From Topomyia yanbarensis (lineage: Eukaryota; Arthropoda; Insecta; Diptera; Culicidae): a stretch of 64,000 nucleotides of DNA. The DNA is taken from positions 74,434,212-74,498,211 of the forward strand of contig NC_080671.1 in the NCBI RefSeq assembly GCF_030247195.1. The letters run 5' to 3'. Positions 22,850-33,518 of the stretch are shown in pieces. A model generated the notes under the pieces. That model searched no databases. It worked only from the letters and a program-made list of their open reading frames with translations, and was not told the origin of the DNA. A program made the translations under genes and the position numbers. Within the stretch, counting starts at the first letter, position 1. Every line of letters starts with the position of its first letter.

Positions 22850-25800
22850 ACAACATTTCTGAAAGTAATAAGCTAGTGGTCATTTTGAATGTAAAATCGT
22901 GTGCTGAATCCGAAAATGAGGTCCAAAAAATTTACAGTAGAACAGTTTTCGAGTTACAGTGAAAAAAGGATTTTAATCTTTAAAATTAAAAGTACGTTTA
23001 GTAAAATCCAAATATCTTCGGTTGTAGAGCATTGATATGAAATATTATTATGTTGAATTAAAAGTAACTGAATGCACTTTCGATCGTTAGAACATTTTGT
23101 TTTAGTGCGACTATTAGTTATGACGTCATTTACGAATCTGTTGAACGTTTTCGTAATTTTTCGTCGCTTTTTAAAGAAAAATGAGCGTGTGGTCAATGTT
23201 TTGGGCAAAATAAAGCAATCCTAAAAATTATATTTTTATGGAAAATTAAAGCCTTCTAATAACCAATGAAAATAAGCACTTGTTAGTTTAAATCCGATGA
23301 GAATTGCGAAAGTTATTCAATTTTTTGTAAAATGGCAGTTTTTGTGTTTCTCTGGGTCAACTTATTGAACCGTCTCGATTCCAATTTTTTCTAGTTTGTT
23401 TAAAAATATATGAGGGATTCTCTGTCAGAATTATGTTAAACAAGTAAATGGAAGAATTTTGAAAGAATTTTATGTGGAGTAATATTCGAGCTTGTTTATC
23501 CAAAGACTTCTGATAACAATAATTTCAGGCTAAATGAAATTATAAGTCAACGAATGATTGTTATGCAATTCTGCGTGTAATATTTAATAATATTTACATA
23601 ATTATAATTACGTGTGAATTACTGGCAAATGGAGTATTTCAACAATTTAATTTCATACCTTCATTCGTCGATCGGTAAAACAAAACGTTTGAAATGTATG
23701 TTGTATTTTACGATGAAGCAGTTTAATTCAACAATGAGATTAGTTGAATTCCAGTCGTTTGTGTCTTGGCTGAAAAGGTAGTGTAACGGCATATGCAATT
23801 GTGTCTGGACTAAAAAAAGCGTTACAAGCTGAGACAAGCGTTTCAAGCTTTAGCTCGGGTAGGCTTTTTAAGTTTTGTGCTAGGCTGAAACGTTCGTGTC
23901 CAGACTGAAGCTGACAGCATCAAACCAACAGCGTTGGGTTATTGTTTTCAACAAAAAACTTAGTTCACCCAAATATTAACTAGACGAAAACAAAAACTCA
24001 ACTAATTTTTTAGTTGTTGTGATGAATCGGTTTTCCGTGTAGTATTTCAACTATTACGTATAGTCTTCTAGGCAGTGTTCATATCAGTCTAAAGAAAATT
24101 GCTATTGCTACAACCTTTTATACAGAAAAAAAAGTAGAAAGATCGGTAAATGACTAGATGCGTGAAGCTGGCCGTTTTCTGTGTGCGGGTAGTAGTTTGA
24201 AAAGCCATGAATATCCGTTACCTTGATCTCGATTGATTAAGGATGAAGGGGACTGTTTGAAAATTTCCAGACTCTCGGCTACATCTACTTTCCAGGAATT
24301 GCAAATTTATCGTTGAATTTTTGTATCTTTAGTAGTTGGGTCATGTTTTTTTGAAAAAGCCGTGTTCCGCTACTTTAGATTTGAAATGAAATGGTACATC
24401 TTTATCCAATTACCTAGAAGCTTTTTCATTATCATTATTATTATTATAGTGGAATTAAACGGAAGACAAGACGCTCAAAAAGTTTAGAATTTTGTAAAAA
24501 ATTATAGATTTTTCGATGGCGGAAAAACTTCTATAATTTTAGACGAAACTTGGTTTTTTTGAATCCATATCACATATAAAGTTATAATAATCAACCAACA
24601 TTAGTCATAAATGCCTTTGGACCAAAACCGAATCTCAAAACCGCGCAATCATCAACCTCTCAAAGTCAGCTGTTTCCTCTATTCAACAAGTCGTTGACCT
24701 AGAAAAAAAACCAGCACTTACTCGCTACCCATACCTATCTACTGCCATATCCTCTTCCCTGGAAATAAAACCATAACCTAGCGTAAAATAAAGCAGAGGC
24801 AAATCGAAGCAGAGAAGCAACGCATAAACGCTCCAATAAACGCACGGTCGTAAATCTCCCGGCTCGTTTCGCGACCGACGTGATAACAATTTACAGTGTA
24901 ACCCACCAGCAGCCTTGCTGTCATCCAGCCCACGGCAGGACCCCACTTTCGACCCGATTTGAAGAAAGTGCGGACGAGAAGCAGTGGCAGCACCAGTCAG
25001 TGCTTGTGATTACGCGCCTTCCTTGGGCAGAAAGCCTTAAGAAGCTCAGAGGCTAACATTCTTGCTAGCGGGAGGTGTATGATGGGTGGCGAGCCCATTC
25101 TTAGAGACGAATTTATGTAGGTACTGCTGCAGTGTACGAAACATACAGAGCTACACGAAATGCGCTTTCTCGCCATAAAATTTTGCCAACCGGAATGCTG
25201 CCGCCTTCCACTTTCTATGCTGCCGCTTCGAACAGATTCGCCGATTTGATGTAGAGGAAACCTAGTTCACATCTTTTCGTCTTTCTCTCACTCGACGTTC
25301 ATTTCAAACTTGTCTCTACGGGAGGCGCGTGTGTTTCTTCCCTTGCCGTTCTACAGCATCTATGGTTTATGTAAAAACGCACACCAGTGCGCAAAGAATC
25401 GCACTGGCACCATCATCGTTGTCATCATCAACATCATCATCATCATCACGGTCTGCCGTGAGCATAGAAACAAGAGCAGCAACATTTCATAAAGTGAGTA
25501 TTTACGAGACGGCAGTGGGCAAACGAGAAATACATAAAACCTCTCGCCTCGGTCGTAAATCCCCAATCGCCTGGCAGCGAGCGCGCGTTTCTCGTTGTTT
25601 ACGTAGCCATGATTGATGGGTGTTCGTCCCTCGCTCATTCCCTGCATTCTTCTACTAGCCAACTGCGCGTACCGTCTCCTGCCGTCCAATCCCTGCCTGA
25701 TGCCATTGCTGTTCGTCATCATCGCCATCATCATCACCATCGTCATCATCATCAGCCAGCGCAGAACTTTGGGGGCCGTCTCTCATTGTCGGACATATTT

Positions 25801-25966
25801 CCGACCAAGGGGTTTGGCCAAATAGTCGCCCGGGTTGTGCGCCAACATGCGAACATTTCGGGGTTTGTGTCTTTTCTTACCACGCGATTTTAAACTGTGT
25901 GTATAGGTAAATAATAGGTAGTGGCGAATTTGATGGATAGTGATTTGCGGTTATACAAATAGATAC
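22850..25966. other. Gene-free stretch with CAT-type microsatellites
   Basis: No exon was recognised. About 24450 carries the repeat word described for 9378-9500. The 24600-25900 part is more GC-rich and appears low-copy. It contains two TCA/CAT trinucleotide runs (about 25405-25450 and 25705-25755) that generate spurious Met-, His- or Ile-rich ORFs on both strands. It could be regulatory or 5' exon sequence of a neighbouring gene; that is inference. Confidence 0.4.
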
Positions 25967-25974
25967 CCACTAGG

Positions 25975-26192
25975 CAGTGGCGGATCCAGGGGGAGGGTCA
26001 TGGGTTGTTGCGAAATTTTAGATTAGTCTCTATTTTAAATTCGATCTAAACTTAACAATCATTCCAAACCAGCTTCGAGTACCAAAACTGACTTTAATAA
26101 AATGAGGTTATTAAATATTACATATTGTTCAATGAACAATTCAAAATCGAAATTTTAAAGCCCTCCGAAATTCTTTTCTGGATCCGCCCCTG
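25975..26192. mobile_element. hAT-type MITE, 218 bp
   Basis: The ends are CAGTGGCGGATCCAGG and CTGGATCCGCCCCTG, inverted repeats with one mismatch in 15. The 8 bp flanks CCACTAGG and CTAATAGG match at six of eight positions, consistent with an aged hAT target duplication. The interior is AT-rich and has no ORF. Confidence 0.8.
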
Positions 26193-26200
26193 CTAATAGG

Positions 26201-27096
26201 CTTACTTTTTGTTTTTAATTAGTAGAACTGTTTTTTTTTTGACAAAACATGATACAACTACATAATTTTACATGACCTGACCAACAGCAAATGGATTGAA
26301 AAGTTTTCTAAACCGTGGATTGCCTTCTACGGCGAACGAAACGATGTTGTAACTTACAACTTTGAAACTTTTCAAACTGACTGTGTCAGTTACGGTGCGT
26401 TTGTCTCATAAAAATGCTTGTATAAAAATTCTGAATAGTTGCCGTTCCCTAAGTCCGAAATGTTGTTTAACTTTTTATTGTGCGACAACGTTTTTTTAAT
26501 TATTACATAAATATTCCTAAAATTTCACGAATCTTTTTATACCACATTGTTCAGAATACGTAGTCTTTTTTTCATTCTTTGCACGTAAAATGGTACTTAA
26601 AAAGCGTCGCTACTGAACGCTCATATTTTATTATCATTTGCAACAATCTATAATTTTGTAATGTTGCTCGTAATTATAATAACTATTTTATGAAAGGAAT
26701 TAGAAATAATGGCATTGTTTATACTAGATTCGATGAATAAAAAGCGTTTACCTACCGTAACAAAAATAAAAATTCTCGGATAAAAAAAAAATATTATTTT
26801 ATTGAACCAATTCCATTAAGTAACTCCGAAAATATCAACTGAAACCACGAAGTTTTTTACATGCTCATAAAAATGTGAAATTGATAACTGTAATAAGAAT
26901 GTTAAAAAACACCGTTGGGTGGATATAACAAATCTTTAATTAAAAATTCGAATTCAGCAATCCAACACTTTGTAAATAACTATAGTTTTGTATCGAAATT
27001 TACATTAAATATATTTATGACCGCCTTCCTTAAGGATTGTCGCCACTGTGCATTGCCCCTTCTTCACGTTGTTACCCGTTATATGTTTCTATTAAA
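26201..27096. other. Gene-free AT-rich stretch
   Basis: No repeat boundaries, RNA gene or exon were recognised. Base composition is strongly AT. Confidence 0.4.
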
Positions 27097-27609
27097 TACA
27101 GTGAAGATCCGTTTTTATCAGCCACTTGGCGAATTTTAAGCTGATAAAACAGGGACATTGATAAAATCGGGACATATCATTCGTAACCGAACGTATACCG
27201 AGAAACAATGCTTTTTGTTCTCTCCGGTGTGGTTTAGTTTTTTCGGTAGTACGAAGGTGCTTGCTGTGGCAGAGGGTGCAGTAAAGCATTACTAATAAAC
27301 AGTCCCGCGAGTGATAATTATTACCTGCGATATCGGTGAAGGTAGTGCAGTGAAGTGCGTTACTAAACAGTTTTCTTGCCGGAAAGACGGCTTTGTTTAG
27401 ACGAGCTATATCAGCTCTCTACTGTGTGAAGGTCACGCGGGTGACGGATAAAACAAACGAAGGATCAATTCACCTACCAGCTCGTCAGGAACGAACTGGT
27501 GAATTGTTTTGTTTTTTACTTTTCTTATCGATTTTTTTATTATTGTTTTTGATTTTTTATTTTGATTTAAATTAAATAGTGCGGTCGAGCGTGTTGCTCC
27601 CACAACAAA

Positions 27610-28964
27610 ATGGAACAAACAGAAGGATCACCCTCCGAAGACGTATATTATGGGGAAGAAGAACGTATATCTGATACTGAGACAGATAATGTTATGGTCG
27701 ATCCACTTCCCCCACTTTCCCTCAATGTCTCACAGCCCCCCCGAGTCAAGGTTTACCAGGATGGATCCGCTGGTCCTTGGGTGGTATACTTTCGGCCCAA
27801 AAATAAACCGTTAAACAGCATAACTGTTGCACGGGAGCTGACAAAACGTTACTCGGCCGTAACCGAGATTAAAAAGGTTCAGTCAGATAAACTACGCGTA
27901 GTCGTTACTGACTTGAAACAGGCCAATGATATCGTTAGCAATAGCCTCTTTACGCTGGAGTATCGCGTCTATATCCCTTCTCGTGATGTGGAGATCGACG
28001 GTGTGGTAAGTGATGCGGGTCTAACTGGCGATGATCTGATGAATGATGGGGCTGGCCGCTTTAAGGACCCTAACCTTCAATCAGTTAAGATTTTGGAGTG
28101 CAAGCAATTGCACTCAAAGTCCATCGAAGATGGGAATTACTATCCATCAGACTCGTTTCGCGTAACCTTCGCCGGATCTGCACTTCCGAGCTACGTTAAA
28201 GTGGGAGGAGCTCGTCTACCTGTACGCCTGTTTGTACCGCGGGTCATGAATTGTTCCAATTGCAAGCAGCTAGGTCACACGGCCACCTACTGTAGCAACA
28301 AGCAACGGTGCGGTAAATGTGGGGAACGCCATGCGGATGATACTTGCAGTAGGCCCGCTGAGAAGTGTGTTTACTGTGGGGAGAATCCGCATGTACTTTT
28401 GACATGCCCAACGTACAAACTTCGCGCGGATAAACTGAAGCGATCCGCCAAATGTCGCTCCAGACGCTCTTACGCAGAAATGCTTAAAAGAGCTGTTCCA
28501 CTTATCTCGATAACGCCTCTAACGACCCTTGCGAGGGGCATTCTTTGGCTCCGCTTGGAAACTCTAGGAAAAGACCTAATCAAAACTCACCTGAACTTCC
28601 TCGTAAGGGTCCTAGGTTGTCCCAAACAAGGGTACAAAATAAAAATAATTCATCAACTGGAAGTGCTGGTACAAATCCGAAGATAATACCTCCTAGTTTT
28701 GGGAAATTGAGATACAACCAGGAGTTCCCAGCACTCCCCGGGGCACCAAAAATCCCAAGTGCTCCAATTTTACAGTCAGAAACTCAACCTAAAACGGGAT
28801 TCCTTAAATTTTCTGACATTGTGGACTGGATATTCACAGCTTTCAACATTACCGATCCTATGAAAAGCTTGCTGGTTGCTATTCTACCAACAGTAAGAAC
28901 ATTTTTAAAACAGTTGACTGAACAATGGCCCCTCCTTACAGCGATCGTATCCTTCGATGGCTAA
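27610..28964 (+). pseudogene. I-like LINE ORF1 (nucleocapsid-like), frameshifted
   Basis: The ORF1 protein would bind the element RNA. The first frame runs 358 codons from ATG 27610. It has an acidic N-terminus, an RRM-like region (about residues 45-130, including WVVYFRPKNKPLN) and three zinc knuckles from about residue 215 to 272: CSNCKQLGHTATYC, CGKCGERHADDTC and CVYCGENPHVLLTC. Around 28490-28545 the register shifts. The original C-terminus continues in another frame to 28964, with PELPRKGPRLSQ, a Pro/Asn-rich stretch, and EFPALPGAPKIP. The downstream continuation in the first frame is therefore nonsense. Three CCHC knuckles are usual for I and Jockey group ORF1 proteins. Confidence 0.8.
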
Positions 28965-30700
28965 CTTATTAGACGTAATCAGGGATCTGATCACTGTTTT
29001 ATAGTGGAACTGCAGAAGTATTATCCCCAAAATTGATTCATTAAAACACTTGCTAAATTACAATCATTGTGATGCATTTTCCCTATGTGAAACATGGCTA
29101 ACTTCTAATATAAATCTCAACTTCCACGATTTTAACATTATCCGCTTGGATCGAGAACACTCATATGGAGGGGTACTTTTAGGGATCAAAAAGTGCTACT
29201 CCTTCAATCGAATCAACCTCCCTTCGACGCCAGGCATTGAAGTTGTCGTTTGTCAAATAACAATCAAAGGCAAAGATCTTTGCATTGCTTCTATTTACAT
29301 TCCTCCTAGGGCCATGATGGGATATCGAAGATTCTCCAACGTGATTGAACACCTTCCCTCGCCCCGCCTGCTTCTTTGAGACTTTAATTCTCACGGTACG
29401 GGGTGGGGCTGTCTATACGACGATAATCGATCTTCGACAATTCAAGACCTTTGTGACAACTTCAATATGACAATTCTGAACACAGGGGAAATGACACGGA
29501 TTCCTAGACCACCTGCACAAGCAAGTGCACTGGACATATCTTTATGCTCGACATCACTACGGTTAGATTGCAAGTGGAAGGTAATATCTGATCCCCACGG
29601 TAGTGACCACTTACCAATTGTAATTGCAATCACCACTGGTTCAAGACCATCGGCACCAATCAATGTTCCCTATGACCTCACACGAAACATTGATTGGAAG
29701 AGCTACGCTGCTGAGATATCCAAAATTATCGATTCAACACAGGTACTTCCCCCGGAGGAAGAATATAAGTTTTTGTCCAACTCGATTCTCGATACCGCGA
29801 TTCAAACTCAGACGAAACGAGTACCCGACGTGAACACCCAAAAACGTTCTCCCAATCCGTGGTGGGACAAAGAGTGCTCAGACGTGTACGCGTAGAAAGC
29901 TGCCGCGTATAAAACCTTCCGAAACGACGGGTTAGTTGCTAGTTACCGAGTGTACGCGATATTAGAAAAGTGAATGAAAAATTTAATTAAAGCTAAGAAA
30001 CGCAGTTACTGGCGCCGGTTTGTCGACGGGTTAACAAGAGAAACATCGATGAGCACTCTTTGGGGAACGGCCCGACGTATGCGAAACCGAAACAGTACTA
30101 ACGAGAGCGTGGAATATTCAAACCGTTGGATATTCGATTTCGCCAAAAAGGTTTGTCCGGATTCCGCCCCGGCACAGAAAATCTACCGCGCCGCGTCGCC
30201 TTACAATACCGCGAACGAAACACCGTTTACGATGGTGGAGTTCTCACTTGCTCTCTTATCATGTAACAATAAAACCCCGGGGCCAGATAGAATCAAATTC
30301 AACTTGTTGAAGAATCTGCCAGACTCTGCCAAAAGACGCTTGTTGAATTTATTTAATAGTTTTCTTGAGGGTAACATCGTCCCACATGACTGGAGACAGG
30401 TGAGGGTCATCGCCATCCATGTCAAGGATCATATCCAACCAATACTTGTTTGACGCGCATCTCCGTCGTATAGGGCTTGCTGAAAGTAATCATTGTGTTT
30501 CTGAGAACGGCTATCACGACATCGAGCATGTTGTTTGGCTGTGCGCAGAGTACTGTGTTGCCAGGTCCCAACTAATAGATTCCCTTCGGGCCCGAGGTAG
30601 ATCACCCTATGTGCCAGTCCGGGACGTCCTAGCAAGCCGTGACCACCCCTATATTTTTCTTATCTATATCTTTTTGAAAACTATTGATGTCCAAGTTTAA
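28965..30700 (+). pseudogene. I-like LINE ORF2, with stops and a large internal deletion
   Basis: The endonuclease begins near 28990 (WNCRSI) and includes CETWLT, then DFNSHGTGWGC near 29385 and SDPHGSDHLPIVI near 29590. In-frame stops interrupt it before WNCRSI (TAG), before DFNSHG (TGA), after CSDVYA (TAG near 29893) and after ILEK (TGA near 29970). The reverse transcriptase starts with NNKTPGPDRIKFNLLKNLPD and reaches WRQVRVIAI near 30415. There it jumps, in another frame, to the C-terminal CVSENGYHDIEHVVWLC domain (30419-30700). Everything between, including the catalytic YADD box and any RNase H, is missing. The element is dead. Confidence 0.85.
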
Positions 30701-31517
30701 TACATTTTCCCCTCTCTCATTCACAGTAGTATCTCACCAACCTATCCCTGTATCTACAATATGGCATTGCTTCACGAGTCTTCGGTGCATACCCTTCTTG
30801 ATAACCGTCTATACAGAACATCATGACATACCTCACATGCAGATGATATAGAGTGCCAATAATTATCCGAAATATCGACCCTCCCCTCGCCCCTGCGATT
30901 ACAGGCTGGAAACTACAACACTACAACAAAGTGTGCATATCCGTCACAATGATCAATCAGCAAACGACGATGTCAATTACACAATATGTATCCCACTTCC
31001 TACCTTTTTCCTTTACTTACATAAGAGGGGAGCAAGCCGCCCCTAAATACGGCTTTCCCTTCCCCCACTAACATGTGACATGTAATTAAAAAAAATGAAT
31101 TATCGGCCTCGTTAAGCTACAGCATTTGGGCCTAAATAAACGTATTTAAGATAAAAAAAAATCGAGACATATATTTTTCTGTCTTTTCAATAAACTGAAG
31201 CTCTTAAAATATTCTTCTTTGGTTCTTAGATATAGCCTCGCAACCTTTTCTGATTATTTACTTTAAGTTCCCCTTAAGGGAGTCTGACAGTGTGAAATTT
31301 AAAAAAAATAATATTTTTATTTTTGCATTTTTCGGACTCTAAGATAAGAAATATATGCTCCAGAAAGGATTTACTCGAATTCAACTTGGTTCGTCTGCTA
31401 GAGCCCATCAAACTACCAACTATCAATTTTCATATGGAGCTTATAAAATCGGGTCAAAAGCTGATAAAATCGGGGGTAGATAAAGTCGAGGGCTGATAAA
31501 ATCGGTTCTACACTGTA

Positions 31518-32438
31518 GTTTAATTTTTTAGAATTAGTGAGTATTTAAACTATAAAAACACATTCGAATTAGCTTATGTATGGGAAGGCTATTATGCTTT
31601 CAGGAATCAGTAGCGACTGGCTCAAATGGCACGTTCTTCATGTTGATCGGAACCTTCCATGATTTGTCTTATCATCATTTTCCTGATGGGAAGGATTGGG
31701 AAGTGGTAAAATCAGGGAAATAACGACACAGATAACACAGATAATGCGGTAGTATCCTTCACTGCCAAGGAAATTAAACACGTTTCTTGATGATTAGATA
31801 TATCAAGATCTCCGAGGAGATATTGTCATTCAAATTCGGCTTAAACCGATTTCGGTTTATAAACTTTCGCTGTGACTTTTTGGAAGCCATATTCCAGTTT
31901 ATAGCGTTTTTTCGCCAGAAATTCCATAGGTCGGTCGTCGATACTGCAAACATACTGTTGTATTTTCTCTGTAATTGACTTGATTCTCAGAACTTCCCAG
32001 CAATCTGTATCGCCTTTTACCATATTGGGTTAGTAACAATAGCATATCCCTGAGTTTCAGCTCTCTGTACATAGGTTCATGTCACTGAATAGTAGCCATG
32101 TGATAATTTAGTTTGCAATATCCAGTCAGTATCCTGACATTTTTTGGCAACCCTGCTCACGATGCAGCTGCTGTTTTCTTGCCTCCCCGAAAATTTTCAA
32201 AAGTAGTATATATTTCTCGTTTTTTTGGTACACTGGAGTGTCTATTATACGGTATCAAGTTTTTGTAACGATACAAACTAAAGTTCAAAACCAACCGGAC
32301 TCTTTTTGTCGAAAATCAGTTTTTCAAATAAAGTTCGATTGAACATAACCTCAAAGTGCAAAAACCGACCGCGTCGCTTTCTCCTGTCGCGAATCCGACT
32401 ACCTAAAAGTCCTATACTGCCTGTGGGAGTATCACTGT
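31518..32438. other. Spacer and probable 5' UTR of the CR1-like element
   Basis: No exon was seen in 31518-32220. The 5' end of the CR1-like LINE is not sharply defined; it could lie around 32230-32300, where GC content rises. The start used for ORF1 is the ATG at 32439, the first one that includes the complete PHD-type finger. Confidence 0.4.
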
Positions 32439-33509
32439 ATGGCGAAGGATATTTGTGCGACCTGTGGACAGGAAGAACCAACAAAGGGAGGTGCAAAGAA
32501 ACGCTGCAGGCGTAAAGATCAAACCATTGGGTGGATCTCCTGTTACCAATGCGATAAGTGGTTTCACGCAGCTTGTGTACACATCAGTAACCAACTTCTT
32601 CAGGACATACATAACTTCTGGTACTTCTGCGAGCAGTGCTCTCTCCGTGGAATACTTGTTCAAAAGCAGGCACCAGCGTCTGGTTCAGCTAGCAGTGACC
32701 TCGCAAAGATCACGGACACAATCAGCGAACTGTCGGCGAAACTTGCTGTACTGCAATCTGAAGTGGAAACCTATCATCGAACCTGCAAAAACCAAGCCGA
32801 TAAATTAAGAAGTCAACTAGTTTCCTCGGATAAGTTGCATGACAGAATTGTAGCACAACGAGAACTGGTCACTAACGTCGAGAAGAAGCTTGAAGTGATT
32901 GAATCTGGTGCGAGACTGGCAGGCACTTGTCTACGTAGTGCGAACGAACACAGAATTGCCATTAATAAGATCCCGTTTCGTGAAGGGGAAAACGTTAAAC
33001 AAGTTGTAAAAAGTGCATTGCATTCTCTAGGTATCGAAGAAGCTGATTCCAGTGTCTCCAGCTACTTCAGAACCAGCATTAAAGCCTCCAAGTGGTCCAA
33101 TCGTTCCCTCTCACCGACCATCATTGTGGTGTTCAACTCGAGAGAAGTCAAGGATAGGGTTCTGAGGCTGTATTTCCAGAATTTCACAAAGACCAAACTA
33201 TCCGCACTTCATACCGGTCTAGCTTTAGAATACAGATTTACAGTAAACGAGGTACTGTCTGCTGAAACCTTTAGGATTCGGAATCTTGCGTTGAGGCTCA
33301 AGCACAAGAAAGCTGTCAATTCCGTGTTTGTGCAGAACGACTCTGTATCTGTTCGGTTGCCCAACCACAAACGATACACTCCTATTACAAGTAGTAAACA
33401 ACTACTCGACTTGACGAGCAGCACCTTTGGTGAGTGTTCGGCAGCAGACGAATCGTCTCTTTTCTTCGACGCCATTTCCGCTGAGAGTTCAGCGGTCACA
33501 CTACAATAG
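32439..33509 (+). CDS. CR1-like LINE ORF1: PHD finger, coiled coil and FP-like C-terminus
   Basis: This is an intact 356-codon ORF. Residues 6-67 form a C4HC3 PHD-type finger (C6, C9, C35, C38, H43, C46, C64, C67) with the typical WFHAAC signature. Residues about 85-155 are predicted coiled coil, rich in Leu/Glu/Lys heptads (ISELSAKLAVLQSEVE). Residues about 165-335 resemble the C-terminal domain shared by many LINE ORF1 proteins and the baculovirus FP protein: INKIPFREGENVKQVV, TIIVVFNSREVKDRVL and VNEVLSAETFRIRN. PHD-bearing ORF1 proteins are known from CR1-group LINEs, where they act in the retrotransposition ribonucleoprotein. It ends with TAG nine bases before the ORF2 start. The lack of frame damage suggests a relatively young insertion. 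It is not a host gene. Confidence 0.85.
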   Translation: MAKDICATCGQEEPTKGGAKKRCRRKDQTIGWISCYQCDKWFHAACVHISNQLLQDIHNFWYFCEQCSLRGILVQKQAPASGSASSDLAKITDTISELSAKLAVLQSEVETYHRTCKNQADKLRSQLVSSDKLHDRIVAQRELVTNVEKKLEVIESGARLAGTCLRSANEHRIAINKIPFREGENVKQVVKSALHSLGIEEADSSVSSYFRTSIKASKWSNRSLSPTIIVVFNSREVKDRVLRLYFQNFTKTKLSALHTGLALEYRFTVNEVLSAETFRIRNLALRLKHKKAVNSVFVQNDSVSVRLPNHKRYTPITSSKQLLDLTSSTFGECSAADESSLFFDAISAESSAVTLQ

Positions 33510-33518
33510 TTACAAGCC

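Larger units (their letters stand above)
27178..31158 (+). mobile_element. I-like (I/Loner group) non-LTR retrotransposon with internal deletion
   Basis: It contains a 5' UTR (about 430 bp), ORF1 with zinc knuckles, a broken ORF2 and a roughly 450 bp 3' UTR ending in an A-rich tail. Flanking sequences AATCGGGACATAT (27165-27177) and AATCGAGACATAT (about 31159-31171) match at 12 of 13 positions and are the probable target-site duplication. The insertion kept its 5' end but lost most of the reverse transcriptase. It is nested in the TIR element 27099-31515. Confidence 0.8.
27099..31515. mobile_element. TA-flanked TIR element (Tc1/mariner- or pogo-like) split by a LINE
   Basis: The left end CAGTGAAGATCCGTTTTTAT (27099-27122 in full) and the inverted right end (31492-31515) match at 21 of 24 positions, and a TA dinucleotide lies directly outside each end. 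Subterminal copies of CTGATAAAATCGGG occur near both ends, at 27141-27170 and 31446-31500. About 400 bp remain once the LINE at 27178-31158 is subtracted, so the host element was a short non-autonomous one. TA flanks plus a CAGTG start point to the Tc1/mariner superfamily; the pogo assignment is tentative. Confidence 0.75.

Noticed and set aside
25310..25893. Overlapping ORFs rich in Met, His or Ile
   Set aside because: They read through CAT/TCA microsatellites in different frames; no conserved domain.
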